From an uncultured Phocaeicola sp. (GTDB taxonomy: Bacteria > Bacteroidota > Bacteroidia > Bacteroidales > Bacteroidaceae), in the NCBI GenBank assembly GCA_944320845.1, contig CALUJA010000007.1, positions 1 through 64,000 on the forward strand: a DNA stretch of 64,000 nt. The letters are read 5' to 3'. The translations under genes were made by a program, and so were the position numbers. Positions 1-7,938 of the stretch are shown here, piece by piece (within the stretch, counting starts at the first letter, position 1; each line of letters begins with the position of its first letter). A model generated the notes under the pieces. That model saw nothing but the letters and a program-made list of their open reading frames with translations, was not told the DNA's origin and searched no databases.

Positions 1-72
1 GGTTCCTTGGATGAGTGGCTTAGTCAGCGGTCTGCAAAACCGCGTACGGCGGTTCGAATCCGCCAGGAACCT
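1..72 (+). tRNA. tRNA-Cys (GCA)
   Basis: The acceptor stem GGTTCCT (1-7) pairs with AGGAACC (65-71), followed by a T discriminator as expected for tRNA-Cys. The anticodon stem GCGGT/ACCGC encloses a loop with anticodon GCA, and a normal T-arm (GGCGGTTCGAATCCGCC) is present. CCA is not encoded. It is the first gene of a tRNA cluster with two tRNA-Lys genes and begins at the very edge of the window. Confidence 0.96.
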
Positions 73-92
73 CTCATTAAGGAAAAGAAAAT

Positions 93-165
93 GCACTCTT
101 AGCTCAGTTGGTAGAGCAACTGACTCTTAATCAGTGGGTCCAGGGTTCGAGTCCCTGAGGGTGTA
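93..165 (+). tRNA. tRNA-Lys (CTT), copy 1
   Basis: Acceptor GCACTCT (93-99) pairs with AGGGTGT (158-164) with discriminator A165. The anticodon stem ACTGA/TCAGT encloses loop CTCTTAA, giving anticodon CTT for AAG codons. D- and T-arms are canonical. It is identical base for base to the copy at 196-268 and lies 20 nt after tRNA-Cys, so the three are probably one transcript. Confidence 0.96.
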
Positions 166-195
166 CGAAGGAAATTTGACAAATTTATAGTGGAT

Positions 196-268
196 GCACT
201 CTTAGCTCAGTTGGTAGAGCAACTGACTCTTAATCAGTGGGTCCAGGGTTCGAGTCCCTGAGGGTGTA
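196..268 (+). tRNA. tRNA-Lys (CTT), copy 2
   Basis: This is an exact copy of the tRNA-Lys at 93-165 (acceptor GCACTCT 196-202, AGGGTGT 261-267, discriminator A268, anticodon CTT). The 30-nt spacer and identical sequence point to a recent tandem duplication or gene conversion. A hairpin terminator follows at 292-334. Confidence 0.96.
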
Positions 269-291
269 CGGAAGCCGTGAGGTGGAAAGAC

Positions 292-334
292 AAAAGAGGC
301 TGTCTCAAGATATTTTTGAGGCATCCTCTTTTTT
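292..334 (+). terminator. Terminator after tRNA cluster
   Basis: AAAAGAGG (292-299) pairs with CCTCTTTT, with an inner CTCAA/TTGAG pairing, and the right arm runs into a T tract (329-334). It is placed correctly to end the Cys-Lys-Lys tRNA transcript. The stretch from here to 521 holds no gene I can support. Confidence 0.65.
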
Positions 335-521
335 ATTTGACCGTTATTGCAGGCAATTTATACGGCTTTATTTCTCACGGCATCTTTGCTTCCGATGTAC
401 ATCCCTGTCCATGCACCAAGAAAGCCATTGACTTCATTCACAGGCTCGGCAATAAAGAAAAACTGATTTATTAAAGGGAAGCATTCAACCGATTTCTTAA
501 AAAGAGACAACATAATACGGC

Positions 522-920
522 ATGAATAAAAAAGAATACGCGCAAGCCAACAAAGAATGGCTTTTGCAGAAATCGCAGGAAAAAGGAGTTAATGCCCTTT
601 CAAAAGGCGTTTATTATCGAGTCTTAACAGAAGGGAAGACCGACTGCAGACATCCGAACCCGCGCAGCATAGTGACCGCCCACTACACCGGGTGGACAAT
701 CGACGGGCAACAGTTTGACAGCAGCCGTAACGGCGCACCGTTGGCTATCCGCCTTTGCGATCTTATCGAAGGATGGATTATCGCCATGCAGCAGATGTGC
801 GTGGGCGACAAGTGGGAAGTTTACATTCCGGCAGAGATGGGCTACGGTAAAATCTCACAACCGGGCATACCTGGCGGCTCCACACTGATATTTGAAATCG
901 AACTTTTAGGCATAGCCTGA
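522..920 (+). CDS. FKBP-type peptidyl-prolyl cis-trans isomerase
   Basis: This 132-residue protein catalyses cis-trans isomerisation of Xaa-Pro bonds. The FKBP domain covers about residues 45-131: the YTG at 55-57, FDSS at 65-68, GW at 84-85 (the tryptophan at the base of the FK506-type pocket), PAEMGYG at 103-109 and IPGGS at 116-120 are all present in family order. There is no signal peptide or lipobox and no extra N-terminal dimerisation domain, so it is probably a small cytoplasmic enzyme; many Bacteroides FKBPs are longer and exported. Start ATG 522 is the first in frame. The decayed tag gene begins 3 nt after its stop, which suggests the two were once an operon. The fold assignment is secure; the substrate is unknown. 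Confidence 0.93.
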   Translation: MNKKEYAQANKEWLLQKSQEKGVNALSKGVYYRVLTEGKTDCRHPNPRSIVTAHYTGWTIDGQQFDSSRNGAPLAIRLCDLIEGWIIAMQQMCVGDKWEVYIPAEMGYGKISQPGIPGGSTLIFEIELLGIA

Positions 921-923
921 TAC

Positions 924-1358
924 ATGACCACAACGGAAAGCAGACAACGGTGCCAATGGTGAGACTTAAACAATCCCGCCTATGTTCCTGCTACAATCAT
1001 GAATGAGGCATGCCAATGTATGAGACGACAAGCTTTTCGATATGCTCCTGCTTGAATCACTCCAAGCCAAGCTTTCATGGGAGTACATCCTGAGCAAACG
1101 TAGCCAATTGCACGGGCATTCCAAAATAAACAAAGAGAATATGGTTCGTTCGAACGCTACATATGAAGCTTTACATATGGAAATAGGCATTTAAGACAGG
1201 GCTATCACCTCTCCGCTGTCTGGCATCGTACCCAAAAATCTCCGGCAAAGGGGATGAAATTCGTGGGCAACACTGCCGTTGATGCTTACCTGCAGGCCGC
1301 AGGCATCATCAACCTGCACGAAGAAGGCTGTTGGCTGGCCAGAAGAAATTCAGAATGA
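924..1358 (+). pseudogene. tag: DNA-3-methyladenine glycosylase I (tag), decayed
   Basis: Translating the plus strand piecewise recovers the Tag fold in order but in shifting frames with stops. An ATG at 924 leads to RCQW-stop-DLNNPAYV (family: RCxWxxxxPLYxxYHDxEWG). A YNHE-stop-GMPMYE piece follows, then DDKLFDMLLLESLQAKLSWEYILSKR split over two short stretches (E. coli counterpart KLFEMICLEGQQAGLSWITVLKKR). Next come EYGSFERYI, then LRQRG, then after a frameshift near 1252 the C-terminal KFVGNTAVDAYLQAAGI, ending at TGA 1356-1358. At least three in-frame stops and several frameshifts rule out a working enzyme. The active protein excises 3-methyladenine from alkylated DNA. Assignment rests on conserved motifs read by eye. 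Confidence 0.85.
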
Positions 1359-1368
1359 CTCGCAACAC

Positions 1369-2187
1369 ATGAAAATAACATCATTAGTAGAAAATACAAG
1401 CCGGACAGGATTACCCACAGAGCATGGGCTGAGCCTGCATATCCGTCTGAATGATGGACGGCAAATCCTATTCGACATGGGACAGCGCAGGCTCTTTGCA
1501 GACAATGCAACAAAATTAGGCATCAATCTTACAGATATAGACATGGCGGTCGTATCGCACGGACATTACGACCACTGCGGCGGACTCCGCACTTTCCTTG
1601 AATTGAATGACAAGGCAAAAGTCTACATCAGTCCATACGCTTTTGAGCCGCATTACTCGCTGCGTGAAGACGGCCTGAAATACATCGGCATCGACCGGGA
1701 ACTGGAAAGGAATGACAGATTAGAATTCTGTACGGACAAGACTCGTATAGACAACGACATCGCTTTGTTCTCCGGAGCAGACGGAGACTGCCTGAAACCG
1801 ACCGGAAACAGACTGCTTTTCGGGCCGGAAAAGAATGTAAACGATGACTTCCGCCACGAACAGAGCCTCATTGTCAGAGAAGGAAAAAAGACCGTTCTCT
1901 TTGCCGGATGTGCGCACAGCGGCATTGTAAACATCATGCGGAAAGGCATGCAAGTGGCAAGCTGCCCTTTCACCCATGTCTTTGCAGGAATGCACTTGGT
2001 AAAAAACGGACTGACGAAGGCAAGCGAAGCGGAGTTTATACACGCTCTGGCCGAAAAACTGTTAGCACACACCGGTTGCCGTTACTTTACCATGCACTGC
2101 ACGGGAACGGCGCAATATGAGATATTGGCAAAAGAAATGGGCAAGGCCATCAGCTATATGGGATGCGGCGATGCCATAGAGCTATGA
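1369..2187 (+). CDS. MBL-fold metallohydrolase (dihydropterin-type)
   Basis: This 272-residue cytoplasmic metallo-beta-lactamase fold enzyme carries the metal motif HGHYDH at residues 64-69, a later FAGCAHSG histidine, GMHL, and a C-terminal YFTMHCTG. That combination is typical of the subgroup often named 7,8-dihydropterin-6-yl-methyl-4-(beta-ribofuranosyl)aminobenzene-5'-phosphate synthase; the true substrate in Bacteroides is not established. The reading frame is open from 1279, but that upstream part overlaps the tag remnant. The ATG at 1369, giving MKITSLVEN, matches the usual family N-terminus and is chosen. It lies 10 nt after the tag stop and converges on the GNAT gene with 7 nt between them. 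Confidence 0.88.
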   Translation: MKITSLVENTSRTGLPTEHGLSLHIRLNDGRQILFDMGQRRLFADNATKLGINLTDIDMAVVSHGHYDHCGGLRTFLELNDKAKVYISPYAFEPHYSLREDGLKYIGIDRELERNDRLEFCTDKTRIDNDIALFSGADGDCLKPTGNRLLFGPEKNVNDDFRHEQSLIVREGKKTVLFAGCAHSGIVNIMRKGMQVASCPFTHVFAGMHLVKNGLTKASEAEFIHALAEKLLAHTGCRYFTMHCTGTAQYEILAKEMGKAISYMGCGDAIEL

Positions 2188-2194
2188 CTTAACA

Positions 2195-2752
2195 TTAAAC
2201 CGCATGCGGTCTTTCCAACCGCATAAACACTTTCTTCCCCGCCGATTTAAACGCATGGAAACCCAACTTTTCATAACAGTTTCTGGCGGAGACATTCTCT
2301 GCCATCACATCCAACGCATATTCCTGATAACCTGCCTTTACCATACTTTCTTGCAGCAGAAGGGAAGCAATTCCCCGACGGCGATACACTTTTCTGACCG
2401 CAACAAATTCAATGAAACCGGTTGTCGGAGGATAAGGCAATCGGCCCTCGAATTCCAGCTTCAACACAAGCTTGGCCAACAAGCCTTTCCAGAATCCGAA
2501 GTTTATTCTCAAAGCCCTGGCGTCCGTATATACGGCTCTTTCCGTACTGTCCGAAATGCCTGCCACCCCTACTATCTCCTGTCCCCGCTCGGCCACATAA
2601 AAGCGGCGCGGCACAATGCCTGGCACCAGCGCGGCAGTCACCTTATCAGTATCTTTGCTGAACAGAGAAAAATCCCGCTCAAATCCTTCGGCTATGCAAC
2701 GGGCAATGGCCTCCCGTTCGCTTTCCAAGGCAAGCCTTATCTTGGTTTCCAT
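2195..2752 (-). CDS. GNAT family N-acetyltransferase
   Basis: This 185-residue protein has the GNAT acetyl-CoA binding loop (RRRGIASLLL, motif A) preceded by the beta strand FIEFVAVRKVY and followed by a motif B region SARNCYEKLGF. It should transfer an acetyl group from acetyl-CoA to an amine; the acceptor cannot be told from sequence. The frame is open to 2821, but the METKIRLAL start at 2752 begins just before the first strand and is preferred. It is a single gene between the MBL gene (convergent) and the terminator of uxaC, so it is likely transcribed alone. Confidence 0.82.
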   Translation of the reverse strand: METKIRLALESEREAIARCIAEGFERDFSLFSKDTDKVTAALVPGIVPRRFYVAERGQEIVGVAGISDSTERAVYTDARALRINFGFWKGLLAKLVLKLEFEGRLPYPPTTGFIEFVAVRKVYRRRGIASLLLQESMVKAGYQEYALDVMAENVSARNCYEKLGFHAFKSAGKKVFMRLERPHAV

Positions 2753-2896
2753 ATTCGCTACATTTAATGTTCGCAAAAGTGATGATTTCAGCAGAAAAGC
2801 CTTTTCCGGACTGGCAACCATCCGCTTTGAGACGGTTGGGCAAATCAGACTTCCGCCTTGATTTTGCGGCAGAAACAGTCATCCGGTCTTCATAGC

Positions 2897-2937
2897 AAAA
2901 GGCGGACAGGCTTTTTACCTTGCCTGTCCGCCTTTTT
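2897..2937 (-). terminator. Strong hairpin terminator downstream of uxaC
   Basis: AAAAGGCGGACAGGC (2897-2911) pairs perfectly with GCCTGTCCGCCTTTT (2922-2936). The hairpin lies 14 nt past the uxaC stop and has T-rich sides on both strands, so it could work in both directions. It separates uxaC from the GNAT gene. Confidence 0.85.
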
Positions 2938-2950
2938 CATTTAGCATAAA

Positions 2951-4357
2951 TCAGAAACCGAAATAGTTTCGGGCATTATAATAACAGATGTCTTCTACCA
3001 TCTGACGCACACGATACATCTCGCATTCCGAAATTTCCCCGTTCTCCACATCATTGCCCAACAGATTGCACAATGTACGGCGGAAATACTCATGCCGCGG
3101 ATAAGACAAGAAAGAACGGGAGTCTGTCAGCATACCCACAAAACGGCTCAACAGCCCCAACAAAGACAAGGCATTCATCTGCTTTTCCATACCGTTCTTC
3201 TGGTCAAGGAACCACCACCCTGCGCCAAACTGTATCTTTCCAGGCATCGACCCGTCCTGGAAATTGCCCGCCATCGTAGCAAGCACTTCATTTGCACACG
3301 GATTGAGGTTATACAGGATGGTTTTTGTCAGCTTGTCTTCACTGTTCAGGCGGTCAAGGAACTTTGCCATCGAGGTGGCCGTCGCAAATTCACCGATAGA
3401 ATCAAATCCGGTATCGGGCCCCAACCGGTGAAACATCTTGGTATTGTTGTTACGTAATGCTCCGTAATGGAATTGTTGGGTCCATCCGGTCTCTGCATCC
3501 ATTTCACCGAAAATTATCAGCATGGCCGACTTGAACTTGCGCACTTCTTCACGCGTCAATTCCTTGCCGCCATATACCTTATTGAAGATGCTCCTGATTT
3601 CTTCGTCCGTATAGTCTTCCGCATAAAACTCTTCAATGCCGTGGTCGGACAGCTTGCAACCCTGCTCGGCAAAAAACTCATGACGCTTGTGCAAGGCATC
3701 AACCATGTCGTCGAAAGAAGAAACAGTCACGCCGCTGACTTCGCCCAGCTTTTCCACATAGGCACGGAAGTCGGCAGATACCTCCACCGCCATGGCTTTG
3801 TCCGGACGCCACGTGGGAAGCATCTTGATTTCAAATCCGCTTTCACGTGTGGCAATGTGATATTCCAATGAGTCAACCGGGTCATCGGTCGTGCAGACGG
3901 TCTCCACATGATAGCGGCGCATCAGGTTTCGGGCCGAATATTCGGGAGTTGCAAGCTTGGCATTGCATTCGTCATAGATGTCGCGCGCAGTCTCAGGGTT
4001 CAAAACCTTTTCTATGCCAAACGCCGTCTTCAGTTCAAGGTGTGTCCAGTGATAAAGTGGATTGCGAAAAGTATAGGGCACGGTTTCCGCCCATTTTTCA
4101 AACTTCTCCCAATCGGTGGTATCACTGCCTGTGCAATAACGTTCGGCCACGCCGTTCGAGCGCATTGCCCGCCACTTATAATGGTCTCCCCCCAGCCAAA
4201 TCTCCGTTATCGACTTGAAACGGTGGTCTTCGGCCACCATCTGCGGACTGAGATGGCAATGGTAATCAATGATAGGCAACTTGGCTGCATGATTGTGATA
4301 CAAATCCTGGGCTGTTTCTGTCTGCAACAGGAAATTTTCATCCATGAACTTTTTCAT
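2951..4357 (-). CDS. uxaC: Glucuronate isomerase
   Basis: This 468-residue cytoplasmic enzyme of the amidohydrolase superfamily interconverts D-glucuronate/D-fructuronate and D-galacturonate/D-tagaturonate, the entry step of hexuronate use. The N-terminal metal motif DYHCHL (residues 31-36) and the C-terminal SFLSYPRHEYFRR region are characteristic, and length is normal for UxaC. The start MKKFMDENF at 4357 is standard for Bacteroides homologues. It is divergent from uxaB (155 nt apart), which supplies the next enzyme. A strong terminator follows the stop. Confidence 0.96.
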   Translation of the reverse strand: MKKFMDENFLLQTETAQDLYHNHAAKLPIIDYHCHLSPQMVAEDHRFKSITEIWLGGDHYKWRAMRSNGVAERYCTGSDTTDWEKFEKWAETVPYTFRNPLYHWTHLELKTAFGIEKVLNPETARDIYDECNAKLATPEYSARNLMRRYHVETVCTTDDPVDSLEYHIATRESGFEIKMLPTWRPDKAMAVEVSADFRAYVEKLGEVSGVTVSSFDDMVDALHKRHEFFAEQGCKLSDHGIEEFYAEDYTDEEIRSIFNKVYGGKELTREEVRKFKSAMLIIFGEMDAETGWTQQFHYGALRNNNTKMFHRLGPDTGFDSIGEFATATSMAKFLDRLNSEDKLTKTILYNLNPCANEVLATMAGNFQDGSMPGKIQFGAGWWFLDQKNGMEKQMNALSLLGLLSRFVGMLTDSRSFLSYPRHEYFRRTLCNLLGNDVENGEISECEMYRVRQMVEDICYYNARNYFGF

Positions 4358-4475
4358 AAAGGTATGTATTTAATGTGTTTTTACTCTGTTATATTTCGGC
4401 TTATGATGCCGGTATCGGTGCATCGTTATCGAACACGAAAATAGAAATTTTCTGCGTAATAACAAAAAAAATCAG

Positions 4476-4483
4476 TACATTTG
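4476..4483 (+). promoter_or_regulatory. Promoter -7 element of uxaB
   Basis: TACATTTG matches the Bacteroidetes -7 consensus TAnnTTTG and sits 29 nt before the uxaB start, giving a short leader. The region between the divergent uxaC and uxaB starts (4358-4512) should hold the control sites for both; I did not find a clear operator palindrome. Confidence 0.6.
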
Positions 4484-4512
4484 CGCATAAAGATTTAAAC
4501 GATTCTACAATC

Positions 4513-5952
4513 ATGAAGGCATTAAACAAAGAAACGGCGGGAAAAACCGCACGTCCTGAAAAGGTCATCCAATTTGGAGAAGGCAACTTTTTGCGTGCTT
4601 TCACAGACTGGATTATCCAGATGATGGACGAAAAAACAGATTTCAACGGCAATGTGGTCATCGTAAAGCCCAGAGAAAAAGGTTCTCTTGACACTTTAAC
4701 CGCGCAAGACTGCCTGTATCATGTCAACCTTCAAGGCCTGGACAAGGGACAGACCGTCAACAGTCTGACAAAAATAGATGTGGTCAGCCGGGCGCTGAAC
4801 CCTTACACACAGTTCGCCGACTTCCTGAAACTGGCGGAACAGCCCGACATTCGCTTCATCATTTCAAATACCACCGAGGCCGGCATCGCCTTCGACCCCT
4901 CCTGCCGTCTGGATGACACTCCGGCCGCGTCCTATCCGGGAAAGCTGACGCAACTGCTTTATCACCGTTTCCAAGCCTTCAAGGGCGACCCGGACAAGGG
5001 AGTAATCATTTTCCCCTGCGAACTGGTTTTCCAGAACGGGCACAAACTGAAGGAAATCATCCTACAATATATCGGATTGTGGCAGCTGGGCGAAGAGTTC
5101 AAGCAGTGGTTTGAAAACGCTTGCAGGATATACGCCACACTGGTAGACCGCATCGTGCCGGGATTCCCCTATAAAGACATCGACGACATCAAGGCCAGAC
5201 TGGGATATGACGATAACCTGGTGGTGCAGGCTGAAGTATTCTACCTGTGGATTATCGAGGCACCACAGTCGGTTGCCGCCGAGTTTCCGGCCGACAAGGC
5301 AGGGCTGAACGTGCGGTTTGTAGAGTCGGAAGCACCCTATCACGAGCGTAAGGTGACACTGCTCAACGGCCCGCATACCGTTTTGTCGCCCGTGGCCTAT
5401 CTGTCGGGCATCGACATCGTGCGCGATGCCTGCCGGCACAGCGTAATAGGCCGCTACATTCACAAGGTAATGTTTGACGAACTGATGGAAACGCTTGACC
5501 TGCCGAAAGCCGAGCTTGAGCAATTTGCCCGTGATGTGCTGGAACGCTTCAGCAATCCCTTTATCGACCATCAGGTTACCTCTATCATGCTTAACTCTTT
5601 CTCCAAGTATCAGACGCGCGACCTGCCGGGACTGAAGACTTTTCTGGCACGAAAAGGCAGACTTCCCCAAGGCCTCGTATTGGGACTGGCGGCCATCATC
5701 ACTTATTATAAGGGCGGAACGCGGGCCGACGGCGCTGAAATCCGGCCGAACGACGCACCCGAAATCATGGAGCTGCTGAAAGAACTGTGGGCGACAAACG
5801 ACATGCAGAAGATTGCAGAGGGCGTATTGGGTGCAACATCCGTCTGGAAAGAAGACCTGAACCGGATTCCGGGACTGACGGCCGCCGTCAAGACCGATTT
5901 GGACAGCATCCGCAACAAGGGAATGCTTGAAACGGTGAAGGGCATCCTTTAG
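4513..5952 (+). CDS. uxaB: Tagaturonate reductase (altronate oxidoreductase)
   Basis: This 479-residue NAD-dependent mannitol-dehydrogenase-family enzyme reduces D-tagaturonate to D-altronate, the step after UxaC in galacturonate breakdown. The N-terminal Rossmann start VIQFGEGNFLRAF (residues 18-30) and the later segment with HERKVTLLNGPHT are hallmark motifs. The open frame reaches back to 4375, into the uxaC leader, but the ATG at 4513 follows the promoter box and places the Rossmann fold at the usual distance from the N-terminus. A fructuronate reductase role is possible but the sequence fits tagaturonate reductases best. The stop codon is TAG. Confidence 0.92.
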   Translation: MKALNKETAGKTARPEKVIQFGEGNFLRAFTDWIIQMMDEKTDFNGNVVIVKPREKGSLDTLTAQDCLYHVNLQGLDKGQTVNSLTKIDVVSRALNPYTQFADFLKLAEQPDIRFIISNTTEAGIAFDPSCRLDDTPAASYPGKLTQLLYHRFQAFKGDPDKGVIIFPCELVFQNGHKLKEIILQYIGLWQLGEEFKQWFENACRIYATLVDRIVPGFPYKDIDDIKARLGYDDNLVVQAEVFYLWIIEAPQSVAAEFPADKAGLNVRFVESEAPYHERKVTLLNGPHTVLSPVAYLSGIDIVRDACRHSVIGRYIHKVMFDELMETLDLPKAELEQFARDVLERFSNPFIDHQVTSIMLNSFSKYQTRDLPGLKTFLARKGRLPQGLVLGLAAIITYYKGGTRADGAEIRPNDAPEIMELLKELWATNDMQKIAEGVLGATSVWKEDLNRIPGLTAAVKTDLDSIRNKGMLETVKGIL

Positions 5953-6010
5953 GCAACCTCCGGAATGCATGACCTGCCACACACAGACAAACGGGAAAAA
6001 TACTGCATCA

Positions 6011-6133
6011 TGCCGGTGATACGGACTTCTGACCCTGACGAAACCTCCGTATCACCGGCATAAAAAACCGGCATATACAGAGCAAAATCCGCAAGGGTTC
6101 ACGCAAACCCCACCGTTGCACCGTATATACCGG
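6011..6133. repeat. Two nested-spacer inverted repeats in uxaB/DUF1015 gap
   Basis: TGCCGGTGATACGGA (6011-6025) pairs perfectly with TCCGTATCACCGGCA (6046-6060). A second, weaker pair follows: CCGGCATATAC (6068-6078) with GTATATACCGG (6123-6133). Neither right arm is followed by a T run, so they are not typical terminators, although the genes on both sides converge here. Together they fill most of the 240-bp gap between uxaB and the DUF1015 gene. Confidence 0.6.
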
Positions 6134-6192
6134 AAGTATGACAATGAGCGGTGAGAAAGGCCACCGCGGCCAATCCCTTCCCGCCCCCGCGC

Positions 6193-7440
6193 TCAACTCA
6201 GCTTATGAATAACCAGTCCCGAGCGCAGCTTCGGTTCAAACCACGTAGTCTTAGGCGGCATGATGTTTCCCGTATCGGCAATATCCATCAGCTGCTTCAT
6301 CGAAACAGGATACAACGCCAGTGCCATCGCCATCTCACCGCTGTCTACCCGTTTTTTCAGTTCGCCCAATCCACGGATACCGCCCACAAAATCAATCCTC
6401 TTGTCAGAGCGCAAATCCTTAATGCCCAATATCTCGTCCAGAATCAGGCGCGAAGAAATCGTCACATCAAGCACGCCAATCGGATCGCTGTCATCATAAG
6501 TGTCCGGCTTGGCAGTCAGACTATACCATTTCCCGTCCACATAAAGCGAAAAGTTGTGCAAACAGACAGGCTTGTATACTTCCGCCCCCTTTTCCTCCAC
6601 CACAAAATGTTTGGCCAGCGCTTCAACAAACTGCTGCGGAGTAAGTCCGTTCAAATCCTTCACCACACGATTGTAATCGATGATGGTAAGCTGGCCGGCC
6701 GGGAAACATACCGCCATAAAATAATTATATTCTTCATCGCCACGATGGTCAGGATTCTGGGCGGCTTTTTCCGCTCCAACCAATGCCGCCGCCGCGCTGC
6801 GGTGATGTCCGTCTGCTATATACATGGCAGGCATCTTCTCAAACGCCCGGGTTATGGCCTCGATGTCTTCATCTCGGTCAATAATCCAAAACGTATGTCT
6901 GAAGCCGTCTCCCGGAGCCACGAAATCGTATTCCGGCTCTTTCTGTATGTATCTGGCCACAACCGCATCCAGTTCAGCATTCTCCGGATAAGCGAAAAAC
7001 ACAGGCTCGATATTTGCATCATTCACGCGGACATGCTTCATGCGGTCTTCCTCCTTGTCCCGACGGGTCAGTTCGTGCTTCTTTATGCACCCGTTCATAT
7101 AATCAGGCACATAAGCTCCCACCACCAAACCATACTGCGTCTTACCGTCCATCGTCTGCGCATATACGTAATAACACGGCTTTTCATCCTGCACAAGCCA
7201 TCCTTTGTCCTGAAACTTCCGGAAATTCTCCGCAGCCTTTTCATATACCCGCGGATCATGTTCGTCTGTTCCTACCGGAAAATCAATCTCAGGCTTGATG
7301 ATATGATAGAGTGACTTCTCATTATCTTTTGCCTCTTCACGGGCTTCGGCAGAGTTCAACACATCATACGGACGCGATGCCACCTGCTCCACCAGACTTT
7401 TCGGAGGCCGTATCCCCCTGAAAGGTTTTACCTTTACCAT
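6193..7440 (-). CDS. DUF1015 family protein of serine operon
   Basis: This 415-residue soluble protein is of a family with no agreed biochemical role. Conserved family blocks are visible: the N-terminal IRPPKSLVEQVASRPYDV, KHELTRRDKEEDR at 121-133, and IADGHHRSAAA at 208-218. The DGHHR stretch resembles the nucleotide-binding GxHR-type loop of the ParB/sulfiredoxin superfamily, which includes a free-serine kinase. Together with its place as last gene of a serC-serA operon this suggests a role in serine metabolism (inference). It follows the 118-residue membrane protein by 40 nt. Start ATG at 7440 gives the family-typical MVKVKPF. Confidence 0.85.
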   Translation of the reverse strand: MVKVKPFRGIRPPKSLVEQVASRPYDVLNSAEAREEAKDNEKSLYHIIKPEIDFPVGTDEHDPRVYEKAAENFRKFQDKGWLVQDEKPCYYVYAQTMDGKTQYGLVVGAYVPDYMNGCIKKHELTRRDKEEDRMKHVRVNDANIEPVFFAYPENAELDAVVARYIQKEPEYDFVAPGDGFRHTFWIIDRDEDIEAITRAFEKMPAMYIADGHHRSAAAALVGAEKAAQNPDHRGDEEYNYFMAVCFPAGQLTIIDYNRVVKDLNGLTPQQFVEALAKHFVVEEKGAEVYKPVCLHNFSLYVDGKWYSLTAKPDTYDDSDPIGVLDVTISSRLILDEILGIKDLRSDKRIDFVGGIRGLGELKKRVDSGEMAMALALYPVSMKQLMDIADTGNIMPPKTTWFEPKLRSGLVIHKLS

Positions 7441-7480
7441 ATTATATCCAAGATTTAATGTTTCCTTCCTATCATTCCCC

Positions 7481-7837
7481 TTATTCTCTATATTGGTCTA
7501 CAGACATCAACTCACCGTTTTCAAATCTTAAAGTAAATTCATCCATGACCCTATTACAGCCTCTGTATTTCCAAACCTCATAAACGGTCGACTGACTGGT
7601 ACGCACATCAACTGCATCAGGGCGTCCCATCAAAATCTGCACGGAATCTTTAGACATATAAGTATGCAACTTCCTTATGCCCTTTTTCGTAGAAAGCTCA
7701 AAAGCCTGAACGACACGTTCGGGATTCGGTGAAACCAAAGGCCTCTCCTCCGGAAAATCTCCAAGCTCCTTTCTTGCAAAGACAACAAAGGCCACTCCCA
7801 AGACAAATCCTATCAAAATCTTAATAAAGGTACTCAT
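7481..7837 (-). CDS. Small membrane-anchored protein, SmpA/BamE-like
   Basis: This 118-residue protein has one N-terminal transmembrane segment (about residues 5-21) and a soluble domain with the pattern DSVQILMGRPDAVD then VYEVWKYRG. That resembles the helix-turn 'xxVxxLLGxPxxv' and following strand of SmpA/OmlA-type domains. There is no lipobox, so it is probably anchored to the inner membrane facing the periplasm. It sits between serA and the DUF1015 gene in one operon (101 nt and 40 nt gaps). I do not recognise a specific function. Confidence 0.7.
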   Translation of the reverse strand: MSTFIKILIGFVLGVAFVVFARKELGDFPEERPLVSPNPERVVQAFELSTKKGIRKLHTYMSKDSVQILMGRPDAVDVRTSQSTVYEVWKYRGCNRVMDEFTLRFENGELMSVDQYRE

Positions 7838-7938
7838 AGGTATAATTATATCCTCTCCTTATCATGGAAGTAAAGAGGCTGCTTTCCCCGCAGACTCTTC
7901 ACTTCCACAACAACCAGGCAATCAATATCCCGTTTCCT

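Noticed and set aside
277-474. A 65-codon plus-strand ORF after the tRNA cluster
   Set aside because: It starts within a tRNA-flanking region, runs across a terminator hairpin, and resembles no family; no promoter or conserved feature.
966-1190. A 74-codon minus-strand ORF
   Set aside because: The plus strand here encodes clear fragments of Tag, so this frame is a by-product.
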